Assembly (NCBI GenBank): GCA_018061005.1
Contig: JAGOVA010000013.1
Location: 1-55,731, forward strand
Direction: 5' to 3'
Source of the DNA: Sterolibacterium sp.
GTDB taxonomy: Bacteria > Pseudomonadota > Gammaproteobacteria > Burkholderiales > Rhodocyclaceae
DNA: 55,731 bases
The notes beneath the pieces were generated by a model, which searched no databases, was not told the origin of the DNA, and worked only from the letters and a program-made list of their open reading frames with translations. This document shows positions 1-7,822 of this stretch, one piece after another. Made by a program: the position numbers and the translations under genes. Within the stretch, counting starts at the first letter, position 1; the number at the start of each line of letters is the position of its first letter.

Positions 1-2
1 GC

Positions 3-197
3 GAGATCATTGTCTATCACGCCTGGGAACCCTATCAGTTCAAGAACTGGAGAGGCCAGCAGGAACCGGCAGAAGCGCCGTGGAAGGCACTGCATCTGGC
101 CGGCGGCTACCACCAGATTCACTATCGCATGTACTACGGCGCACCCAGTCACGCCCCGCGTGGCGCGCCGGTAGATGTTGAAAAGGCCAAGGCTTGA
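3..197 (+). CDS. C-terminus of a type II DMSO-reductase-family molybdoenzyme alpha subunit (partial)
   Basis: The reading frame is open from the left edge and stops with TGA at 195-197, giving the last 64 residues of a larger protein. The tail contains YHAWEPYQFKNW, then HLAGGYHQIHYR and APSHAPRGAPVDV. I recognise this pattern from the C-termini of type II DMSO-reductase-family molybdopterin subunits (ethylbenzene dehydrogenase, steroid C25 dehydrogenase and relatives), which hydroxylate hydrocarbons or sterols without oxygen in the periplasm. No beta or gamma subunit gene follows; a terminator comes directly after, so this is the last gene of its transcript. The family call rests on recall of a short tail and needs the upstream sequence. 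Confidence 0.55.
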   Translation, partial: EIIVYHAWEPYQFKNWRGQQEPAEAPWKALHLAGGYHQIHYRMYYGAPSHAPRGAPVDVEKAKA

Positions 198-234
198 TGC
201 GGGTCTGAGCATTTCAAAAGGTTCTCTCCTCCTC

Positions 235-270
235 CCCCCGATCCGGCGTGGCCGTTTCGGGGGTTTTTTT
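235..270 (+). terminator. Rho-independent terminator after the molybdoenzyme gene
   Basis: The stem CCCCCG (235-240) pairs with CGGGGG (258-263) across a 17-base loop that can itself pair partly, and a run of seven T follows at 264-270. It lies 38 bases after the molybdoenzyme stop codon and just before the HD-GYP gene, so it separates the two transcripts. Confidence 0.8.
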
Positions 271-299
271 ATGCTATTTTGCAGGAGGAGGAAACTGAA

Positions 300-1466
300 A
301 TGACAGATGGAACCCTGGGTCACAAGATTGCGGGTATACATGAGCGGATCAAAGACCATATCGGCAATGTCGGTCGGGTCGGTATCGCCTTGTACAACCA
401 GGAAACTGATCAGCTCAGTACGTTCGTGCACAGCACCGACGGCCTCACGCCGCTTGAGCACTATCGGGCGCACCTGGCAGAAGTGCAGTCGCTGAAGGAA
501 CTGCATGAGCACCGGCAGAGCCGGATCATCGACGATCTGGCGGCACTGTCTGGCTCACCCAGTGAGCATACCCGCCGCATCCTCGCCGCAGGTTACAAAT
601 CCAGCTACACCAGCCCGTTGTATGCGGGTGATCAACTGCTGGGCTTCCTGTTTTTTGATTCTCAGGAAGCGGCCTATTTTCGGCAGAATGTCACGATGCA
701 GCTGGATACCTATGCCCAGCTGATTGCCGCGTTGATCTCCTGTGACCTCTCTTCAGCGCGCGCCCTGCACGGCGTGATTGCCACGGCGCATGAGTTCAGC
801 CGTCATCGGGATAACGAAACCAGCAAGCATGTACAGCGTGTGGCTTGGTTTGCCCGCTGTGTGGCCAGTGAGCTGGCGCAAAGCCACGGTCTGACGGATG
901 AGGACGTCGAATTCATCTTTCAGTTTGCCGGGCTGCATGACATCGGCAAAATCGCCGTGCCGGATTCGATACTGCTCAAGCCCGGCAAACTGACCGCCGA
1001 GGAGTATCTCATCGCCCAGGGGCATGTGGCGAAAGGGCTGGAGATGGTCGAGGTGATGGTGCGGGAATTCGGCTTGTCCAGCGAATACCACATCAAGATG
1101 CTGCGTAGCGTGGTGGCCGCACATCATGAGCGGATCGATGGCCAGGGCTACCCGGCGGGTTTGCGTGGTGACGATATCCCGCTGGTGGGTCGTATCCTGG
1201 CGGTTGCGGATGTCTTTGACGCGCTGACCAATCCGCGCCCTTACAAGAGCGCGTGGTCGCTGAATGACGCGCTCCAGTATTTGCGTGACCACGCAGGCAA
1301 ACAGTTTGATAGCGATTGCGTGCGGGCACTCGTCACACGGTTTGATGAAGTTTGCGAGATTCATGCCCGGCTGCATGAAAACGAGGGCGAGGTGTTATCT
1401 ACACCGCAGCCCTCGAATTCATTTTCATCTTCATCGACGCCCATGCCTGCGCCACCGGCTTTGTAA
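300..1466 (+). CDS. GAF-like/HD-GYP c-di-GMP phosphodiesterase
   Basis: The product has 388 residues. Residues about 8-145 look like a GAF-type sensory domain, and the rest is an HD-GYP domain with the HD pair at 213-214 in LHDIGK and the HHERIDGQGYP signature ending at about 285. Such domains hydrolyse c-di-GMP to pGpG or GMP at a binuclear metal site. There is no signal peptide or membrane segment, so it should be a cytosolic soluble sensor-phosphodiesterase. I chose ATG 300 because a strong AGGAGGAGG lies at 283-291; the frame also opens at a TTG at 279, which would overlap that ribosome site. The GAF ligand is unknown. It is the first of five c-di-GMP-related proteins in the left half of the window. 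Confidence 0.88.
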   Translation: MTDGTLGHKIAGIHERIKDHIGNVGRVGIALYNQETDQLSTFVHSTDGLTPLEHYRAHLAEVQSLKELHEHRQSRIIDDLAALSGSPSEHTRRILAAGYKSSYTSPLYAGDQLLGFLFFDSQEAAYFRQNVTMQLDTYAQLIAALISCDLSSARALHGVIATAHEFSRHRDNETSKHVQRVAWFARCVASELAQSHGLTDEDVEFIFQFAGLHDIGKIAVPDSILLKPGKLTAEEYLIAQGHVAKGLEMVEVMVREFGLSSEYHIKMLRSVVAAHHERIDGQGYPAGLRGDDIPLVGRILAVADVFDALTNPRPYKSAWSLNDALQYLRDHAGKQFDSDCVRALVTRFDEVCEIHARLHENEGEVLSTPQPSNSFSSSSTPMPAPPAL

Positions 1467-1488
1467 CGGCTGCGTAACAGCCCGCACT

Positions 1489-2733
1489 TCAGCCGAGCAT
1501 GTGCGACACCAGACCATCGGCCAGTTTAGGCTCGAACCAGGTTGATTTCGGCGGCATGACTTCACCAGCGTCGGCCACTGCCATCAGGTCGGTCATCTGC
1601 GTCGGGAACAGTGCGAAGGCCACGGCCATTTCGCCACTGTTCACGCGTTTTTCCAGTTCGTTCAGGCCACGGATGCCGCCGACGAAATCTATGCGTTTGT
1701 CGCGGCGCAGGTCGGCAATGCCCAGCACCGGCCCTAGCAGGTGATCCGAAAGCAGGCTCACGTCGAGGCGTGCGACCGGGTCTGCTGTCGGGATCAGTTC
1801 TGGACGGATGGTCAGACGCAACCAGCGGCCTTGCAAGTACATGCCGAATTCGCCGGGCTTGGTCGGGCGCATCTGGCCGTCGCTCGGTACGACCGTGAAT
1901 TTCTCGGCGATGCGCGCCAGCAGCGCGTCTTCGGATAGCCCGTTGAGATCCTTCACCACCCGGTTGTAATCCATGATCCGCATCTCGTGGTGCGGGAAGA
2001 CAACCGCGAGGAAATACGCCGCCTCACGCGGGTTATTCCCGTCCCCATCCCCCTGCGTCTTGCGTGCAGCGGCAATGCGTGAAGCGGCCGCAGAACGGTG
2101 ATGGCCATCGGCAATGTAGAGCGCGGGCATGACATCGAAGGCCGCAGAAATCTTTTCGACCAGTGTGGCATCGCGCACGACCCAGATCGTATGCCGGATG
2201 CCGTCATCGGCCGTCACATCGGCATCCGCTGCGCCACTGCTGGCGGTGGCCAGCAAGGCATCGGCTGTACTGGAAGACGGATAGGCGAGCAACACCGGGC
2301 CGGTCTGCCCGTTTAGTGCGTCGATCTGGCGCACGCGGTCATCTTCCTTGTCGGGGCGTGTGAATTCGTGTTTGCGAATCCGGTTGGTGTCGTAATCCGC
2401 CACCGCAGCGGCAACCACCAGCCCGGTCTGCACATGCTCACCCATCTGCAGGCGATAGGCGTAATAGCAGTCCTGATCGTCCTGCTTGAGGATGCCTGCA
2501 TCAATCATCTTTTGCAGATTTTCGACGGCCTTGGCATACACAGCGGGCGCGTAAGGATCGGTGTTGGCAGGCAGGTCGATTTCCGGCTTGGAAATGTGCA
2601 GGAAGCTCCACGGCTTGCCCGCCGCACGCTGGCGCGCCTCCTCCGATGAAAGCACGTCGTAAGGCGGCGCAGCAACGGCGGCAGCCTGGCCAGCAGCCGG
2701 ACGCAGACCGGCGAAGGGTTTGATCAGGGGCAT
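1489..2733 (-). CDS. DUF1015 family protein
   Basis: This 414-residue protein matches the DUF1015 pattern: an N-terminal PFAGLRP segment, APPYDV soon after, then IADGHHRSAAA near the middle, where DUF1015 proteins carry their invariant GHHR motif. There is no signal peptide or membrane segment. Function is unestablished; family members often lie near serine biosynthesis genes or stand alone. It follows the DAHP synthase gene by 55 bases on the same strand, so it may be read from the mfd-aroG transcript. The gene is full length. Confidence 0.85.
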   Translation of the reverse strand: MPLIKPFAGLRPAAGQAAAVAAPPYDVLSSEEARQRAAGKPWSFLHISKPEIDLPANTDPYAPAVYAKAVENLQKMIDAGILKQDDQDCYYAYRLQMGEHVQTGLVVAAAVADYDTNRIRKHEFTRPDKEDDRVRQIDALNGQTGPVLLAYPSSSTADALLATASSGAADADVTADDGIRHTIWVVRDATLVEKISAAFDVMPALYIADGHHRSAAASRIAAARKTQGDGDGNNPREAAYFLAVVFPHHEMRIMDYNRVVKDLNGLSEDALLARIAEKFTVVPSDGQMRPTKPGEFGMYLQGRWLRLTIRPELIPTADPVARLDVSLLSDHLLGPVLGIADLRRDKRIDFVGGIRGLNELEKRVNSGEMAVAFALFPTQMTDLMAVADAGEVMPPKSTWFEPKLADGLVSHMLG

Positions 2734-2788
2734 GAGATTCTCCGTGCAGGATGTCAGGTGCTGGGGTGTTGATGTGCTGAGGTGTTGA

Positions 2789-3877
2789 TCAGGCTGACTT
2801 GTGGCGTCCGGGCAGCGCGTTCTTCAGTTGCTGGTGCATGGCACGCAGGGCGGTTTCGGTGGTGTTCCAGTCGATGCAGGCATCGGTCACCGAACAGCCG
2901 TATTTGAGCTGCGAGAGATCGGCGGGGATGGGCTGGTTGCCGGATTCTAGGTTGCTTTCGATCATCACGCCGACGATGGAGTGGTTGCCGTTGATGATCT
3001 GCTGCGCGCAGTCCGCCAGCACCAGTGGCTGCATTTCCGGTTTTTTGTAGCTGTTGGCGTGTGAGCAATCGACTACCAGATTTTGTGCGAGCTTGGCTTT
3101 TGCGAGCGCTTGCTCGGCCAGCGAAATGCTGACGGAATCGTAGTTGGGACGGCCACCGCCGCCACGCAACACCACATGGCCGTAGCGGTTGCCACGGGTG
3201 CGGACGACGGAGGTTTTGCCCTGGGCGTTGATGCCGAGGAAACTGTGCGGATTGGCCGCCGAGATGATGGCGTTGATGGCCACGTCCAGATCGCCGTCGG
3301 TGGCATTCTTGAAGCCGACCGGGGTCGATAGGCCGGAGGACATTTCACGATGGGTCTGCGATTCGCTGGTGCGCGCGCCGATCGCCGTCCACGCGATGAG
3401 ATCACCCAGATATTGCGGCGAGATCGGGTCAAGGGCTTCGGTGCCGGCGGGCAGCCCCAGTTCATTGACGGCCAGCAGGAATTCACGCGCTTTCTTCATG
3501 CCTTCTTCGATATGGAAGGAATCATCCATGCGCGGGTCGTTGATGTACCCCTTCCAGCCGGTCGAAGTGCGCGGCTTTTCGAAATACACGCGCATGACGA
3601 TCAGCAGGGTCTCGCTGACTTCATCGGCGAGTTTTTTCAGACGTTTGGCATAGTCCATGCCCGCGACCGGGTCGTGGATCGAGCAGGGGCCGACGACCAC
3701 GAACAGGCGCGGGTCTTGCCGGTCGAGGATGCGTTGCAGCGTGTCACGGCCTTGCGCCACGGTACGGGCGGCGTTGTCGGACAAGGGCAGCAGCGCGTGG
3801 ATTTCTTTCGGCGTGGGCATGCTGGTGAGCGATTCGACGTTGAGATTTTCAAGTTTTGGCGTGTTCATTTGGGTCAT
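2789..3877 (-). CDS. aroG: 3-deoxy-7-phosphoheptulonate synthase (class I)
   Basis: The enzyme (362 residues) condenses phosphoenolpyruvate with erythrose 4-phosphate, the first step of the shikimate pathway. Class I AroFGH hallmarks are visible: VVGPCSIHDP near residue 62, MRVYFEKPRTSTGWKG, the GARTSESQTHREM segment, GHVVLRGGGGRPNYD, and DCSHANS with a metal-binding Cys and His. Length and N-terminal extension match feedback-regulated type I-alpha enzymes; which amino acid inhibits it cannot be read from sequence alone. Its ATG overlaps the mfd stop as ATGA (3874-3877), so the two are translationally coupled. Confidence 0.93.
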   Translation of the reverse strand: MTQMNTPKLENLNVESLTSMPTPKEIHALLPLSDNAARTVAQGRDTLQRILDRQDPRLFVVVGPCSIHDPVAGMDYAKRLKKLADEVSETLLIVMRVYFEKPRTSTGWKGYINDPRMDDSFHIEEGMKKAREFLLAVNELGLPAGTEALDPISPQYLGDLIAWTAIGARTSESQTHREMSSGLSTPVGFKNATDGDLDVAINAIISAANPHSFLGINAQGKTSVVRTRGNRYGHVVLRGGGGRPNYDSVSISLAEQALAKAKLAQNLVVDCSHANSYKKPEMQPLVLADCAQQIINGNHSIVGVMIESNLESGNQPIPADLSQLKYGCSVTDACIDWNTTETALRAMHQQLKNALPGRHKSA

Positions 3878-6800
3878 TTTGTTGGGCTTTGCAGTTTCTT
3901 CAAAAGTTCGCGAACCGCCCCCACGCGCTCGCGCAGCGTCGGGCTTTCGCGCTTCCAGTGGAGTTTCTCCGGTCCGGCAAACTTCAGGTGGCGATCCTGC
4001 TGGATCAGCTTGATGAGGTGTACCGGGTCGATGGGCGCGTGGGCGGAAAAATGTAATTGTATCGCGTGCAGCCCCGCCTCGACCTTGAGGATGCCCAAAG
4101 GACGCGCAGCAATTCGCAAGCGGTGGGTTTCCAGCAACGCCTGCGCTTGCGGTGGCAGCTCGCCAAAACGATCGATCAGCTCTTCCTGCAGGGCTTGCAC
4201 GTCGTCGAGATTCTCGGCATTGGCCAGGCGTTTGTAGAGTGTCAGCCGCTCATGCACGTCGGGCGCGTAGGCATCGGGCAGCAATGCGGGCGCGTTCAGG
4301 TCGATGGTCGATACCACGCCCAGCGGCTGCGTCAGATCCGGCTCCTGGCCTTCCTTCAGCGACTTGACGGCGGCATTGAGCATGGTGGTGTAGAGCGCGA
4401 AGCCGATTTCGTGGATGTCGCCACTCTGGCTCTCGCCCAGCACCTCGCCCGCGCCGCGAATTTCGAGATCGTGCATGGCGAGGAAAAAGCCCGAGCCGAG
4501 TTCTTCCATCATCTGGATGGCTTCCAGCCGTTTCTCCGCCTGTTTCGACGGCTTGGCCTCTTCGTGCGTCAGCAGGTAGGCGTAGGCCTGATGGTGCGAG
4601 CGACCGACGCGACCACGCAACTGGTGCAACTGGGCGAGACCGAATTTATCCGCGCGGTTGATGATGATGGTATTGGCATGGGGATTGTCGATGCCGGTTT
4701 CGATGATGGTCGAGCACAACAGCAGGTTGTGTTTCTGCTGGGTGAACTCGCGCATCACCCGCTCCAGTTCGCGTTCGGGCAACTGGCCGTGACCCACCAC
4801 AATGCGCGCTTCGGGCAGCAGTTTTTCCAGCCGTTCCTGCATGTTGTGAATGGTGTCCACTTCATTGTGGAGGAAGTACACCTGCCCGCCGCGCTTGAAT
4901 TCACGCAGCACGGCCTCGCGCACCTGGCCGTTCGACCAGCGCGTCACAAAGGTCTTGATCGCCAGGCGGCGTTGTGGCGCAGTGGCAATCACCGAAAAAT
5001 CGCGCAGCCCTTCCAGCGACAGCCCCAGCGTGCGCGGGATGGGCGTGGCGGTCAGGGTCAGCACATCGACTTCGGCTCGCAGTGCTTTTAACGCCTCTTT
5101 CTGGCGCACGCCGAAGCGGTGTTCTTCATCGAGCACCACCAGCCCCAGTCGGGTGAATTGCACATCCTTCGAAAGCAGGCGGTGCGTACCGACCAGAATG
5201 TCGATCTTGCCTGCGGCCAGATCGGCAATCGCCTGCGTCTGCTCCTTCTCGCTGCGAAAGCGCGAAAGCTCGGCGACCTTCACCGGCCAGTCGGCAAAGC
5301 GGTCAGCGAAGGTATGGTAATGCTGCTCGGCCAGCAGTGTGGTTGGGCACAGCACGGCGACCTGTTTGCCGCCCGCCACGGCGACAAACGCGGCTCGCAG
5401 TGCGACTTCCGTCTTGCCAAAGCCGACATCGCCGCAAACCAGCCGATCCATCGGCTTGCCCGAGCGCATGTCGGCCACCACCGCGTCAATGGCGGCTTTC
5501 TGGTCGGGGGTTTCCTCGAAACCGAAGCCGTCGGCAAAGGCTTCCAGATCGTGCTGTTTGAAGTCGAAGGCATGGCCTTGCCGCGCCGCGCGCTGGGCGT
5601 AAAGATGCAGCAGTTCGGCGGCGGTGTCGCGCACCTGCTCGGCGGCTTTCTTCTTCGCCTTTTCCCACTGGCCGCTGCCCAGCTTGTGCAGTTGCACAGC
5701 CTCCGGGTCAGCACCACTGTAGCGGCTGATGAGATGCAGTTGCGCGACCGGCACATACAGCGTGTCGCCACCGGCATATTCCAGATGCAGGAACTCGCTT
5801 TTTTCCTGTCCTGTGCCCATGTCCAGCAAGGCCAGCCCGAGATAGCGGCCGATACCGTGTTGCTCATGCACCACCGGATCGCCGATTTTCAGTTCGGAAA
5901 GATCGCGCAGCCAGCCTTCGAGGTTACTCCGCCGCGCGCCACGCTTGCTCGTGCTGCGCGGGCGTGCGGTGGCGGCGTAAAGCTCGTTTTCGGTGATGAT
6001 GGTGAATGCCGCACGACCGGTATCAGTCGTGGCGGCGGGGGCGACCCGGAAGCCACCCGAGAGCGGGGCAACCCCCAGCATGAATGGCTCCGGGCTATTG
6101 AGAAATGTCTGGAAATCGGCGCAGGGCGAGGGTTTCAGGCCATATTCGACGAGATATTCCTGGATGGTTTCGCGTCGCCCGGGCGACTCAGCCAGCAGCA
6201 GCGTGCGCCCGCCGTGAGTGGCCTGGCCTGCCAGATGGGCGCGCAGCAGGGAAAGCGGATCGTCCGCCCGACGATCGACGGCCACGCGGGGCGGCGGTGG
6301 CACGGCGGCCTCCTGCAAGGCCGCACCAAAGGCGGTGGGCAGCACCAGCCGTGGGAATGCGGCGGCTTGCGTGAAGAACTGCTCGTCGGTCAGATAGATT
6401 TCTTCCGGCTGCAGGAGGGGGCGCGCCTTTTCGCCACACATCATGCGGTGTCGCTCGCGCGTGTCACGCCAGAACTCGCTGATGGCGCCAGGCACGTCGT
6501 GATGCTGGAACAGGAGGGTGTCGGTCGGCAGATAGTCGAACAGCGTCGCCATCGCACCTTCGTCGAAGAACAGCGGCAGGTAATACTCGATGCCGCCGGG
6601 CGCGATGCCGTTGGAGACATCCTTGTAGATCGCCACGCGTGAAGCATCGCCTTCAAACAGTTCGCGGAAACGTGCGCGGAAACGGCTGCGCCCGCCCCCG
6701 GGAGCATCGTCGATGGGGAACTCACGCGCAGGCAGCATGCGGATTTCCGGCACAGGGTAGAGCGTGCGCTGGGTGTCGGCATCGAAGGTGCGGATGCTCT

Positions 6801-7392
6801 CGATGTCTGCGTCGAACAGGTCGATGCGGAAGGGTAGCACCGCGCCCATCGGGAACAGATCGATCAAGCCGCCGCGCACACTGTATTCACCCGGGGCGAC
6901 CACCTGAGTGACATGCTGATAGCCCGCCAGGGTGAGCTGGGCGCGCAGCTTGTCGAGCGCCAGCGTCTCCCCTTTTTTCAGGAAGAAGGTGTGGGCGGCA
7001 AGGAAAGCAGGCGGTGCCAGCCGGGTGATGGCGGTGCTGGCGGCGGTGATCAGCACATCACACGCGCCTTGCGAAATGGCATACAGCGTGGCGAGCCGCT
7101 CGGAGATCAAGTCCTGGTGCGGCGAGAAGCTGTCGTAAGGCAGGGTTTCCCAGTCGGGCAGCAAATGGACGCGCAGCAGGGGCGCGAACCACTGCACTTC
7201 CTCATGCAGCCGCTGGGCATCGAGCGGGCTGGCCGCAACCACCAGCAGCAAACGCCCCGGCAGGCTGGCGGCAATCTGGCGGATGCAAAGGGCATCGGCC
7301 GAACCGGCAAGCATGGGCAGGTCTAGACGTTGTCCAGGGGCAAAAGCCTTCAGGGAAGGGAGTGCCGGAAGCAAGGCGGGCAGGGCAGGCAT
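3874..7392 (-). CDS. mfd: Transcription-repair coupling factor Mfd
   Basis: Mfd is a DNA translocase that removes RNA polymerase stalled at lesions and recruits UvrA. In order the protein shows the UvrB-homology region (LLPDWETLPYDSFSPHQD near residue 75), the RNA-polymerase interaction domain (IGDPVVHEQHGIGRYLGL), the RecG-like helicase with Walker A GDVGFGKT at 654-661 and DEEH at 755-758, the helicase C motif QLRGRVGRS, and the C-terminal TRCF domain. I start it at ATG 7392, where homology to E. coli Mfd begins, giving 1172 residues. The frame stays open to 7539, with another ATG at 7461, and neither start has a clear ribosome site. It couples to aroG by a 4-base overlap. Confidence 0.93.
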   Translation of the reverse strand: MPALPALLPALPSLKAFAPGQRLDLPMLAGSADALCIRQIAASLPGRLLLVVAASPLDAQRLHEEVQWFAPLLRVHLLPDWETLPYDSFSPHQDLISERLATLYAISQGACDVLITAASTAITRLAPPAFLAAHTFFLKKGETLALDKLRAQLTLAGYQHVTQVVAPGEYSVRGGLIDLFPMGAVLPFRIDLFDADIESIRTFDADTQRTLYPVPEIRMLPAREFPIDDAPGGGRSRFRARFRELFEGDASRVAIYKDVSNGIAPGGIEYYLPLFFDEGAMATLFDYLPTDTLLFQHHDVPGAISEFWRDTRERHRMMCGEKARPLLQPEEIYLTDEQFFTQAAAFPRLVLPTAFGAALQEAAVPPPPRVAVDRRADDPLSLLRAHLAGQATHGGRTLLLAESPGRRETIQEYLVEYGLKPSPCADFQTFLNSPEPFMLGVAPLSGGFRVAPAATTDTGRAAFTIITENELYAATARPRSTSKRGARRSNLEGWLRDLSELKIGDPVVHEQHGIGRYLGLALLDMGTGQEKSEFLHLEYAGGDTLYVPVAQLHLISRYSGADPEAVQLHKLGSGQWEKAKKKAAEQVRDTAAELLHLYAQRAARQGHAFDFKQHDLEAFADGFGFEETPDQKAAIDAVVADMRSGKPMDRLVCGDVGFGKTEVALRAAFVAVAGGKQVAVLCPTTLLAEQHYHTFADRFADWPVKVAELSRFRSEKEQTQAIADLAAGKIDILVGTHRLLSKDVQFTRLGLVVLDEEHRFGVRQKEALKALRAEVDVLTLTATPIPRTLGLSLEGLRDFSVIATAPQRRLAIKTFVTRWSNGQVREAVLREFKRGGQVYFLHNEVDTIHNMQERLEKLLPEARIVVGHGQLPERELERVMREFTQQKHNLLLCSTIIETGIDNPHANTIIINRADKFGLAQLHQLRGRVGRSHHQAYAYLLTHEEAKPSKQAEKRLEAIQMMEELGSGFFLAMHDLEIRGAGEVLGESQSGDIHEIGFALYTTMLNAAVKSLKEGQEPDLTQPLGVVSTIDLNAPALLPDAYAPDVHERLTLYKRLANAENLDDVQALQEELIDRFGELPPQAQALLETHRLRIAARPLGILKVEAGLHAIQLHFSAHAPIDPVHLIKLIQQDRHLKFAGPEKLHWKRESPTLRERVGAVRELLKKLQSPTK

Positions 7393-7822
7393 GGGGAGAA
7401 TGCGATCAGGCAGGGGCAGGGGAAGAAACAGGGCAGGGGCGTGCAAAATGCAGCCCGACATTATCCTGGAAACCGCCACCGCGCGACACACTTCCGCGTG
7501 GCTGCCAGGGCGAGCGCATGTATGCCCATCGAACCGCATCCTCCGCTTTCAAGGGTTATCGTATGTACACAGGTATCAATGTTCATTTTATTCAGCAACA
7601 TGACGTGCGCCTGTCGAACGACCGCCGTCATCCCCGCGCAGGCGGGGATCCAGTGCCGATCCGAGGTGCTCGTAATTTCTGGATTCCCGCCTGCGCGGGA
7701 ATGATGTGACATTTGTAGTGTGTGCATGCGATTCCCTTGAAGGAGCTGGCGTGTCATTCGTGTGCTTGCCTTGTTATTGGCGGTTGTATGCGGCACAAAA
7801 AGCATTTTATGATGTAGCGCAT
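7393..7822. other. Intergenic region between divergent mfd and the MASE1-GGDEF-EAL-CZB gene
   Basis: These 430 bases separate two divergently transcribed genes. The left part could encode a longer N-terminus of Mfd, but I see no family similarity there. The middle holds the inverted-repeat element at 7627-7710. The right part is AT-richer and may carry the promoter of the signalling gene. No RNA gene is visible. Confidence 0.5.
7627..7710. repeat. Dispersed inverted-repeat element (REP/dRS3-like)
   Basis: Two arms of roughly 25 bases in opposite orientation flank a 25-base core. Each arm contains the near-palindrome CCCGCGCAGGCGGG: the left arm runs GTCAT to ATCCAG at 7627-7653 and the right arm CTGGAT to GAC at 7679-7710, with a few mismatches. 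The arm motif resembles the short CCCGCGCAGGCGGG repeats scattered through many beta- and gammaproteobacterial genomes. It carries no gene. Confidence 0.75.
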
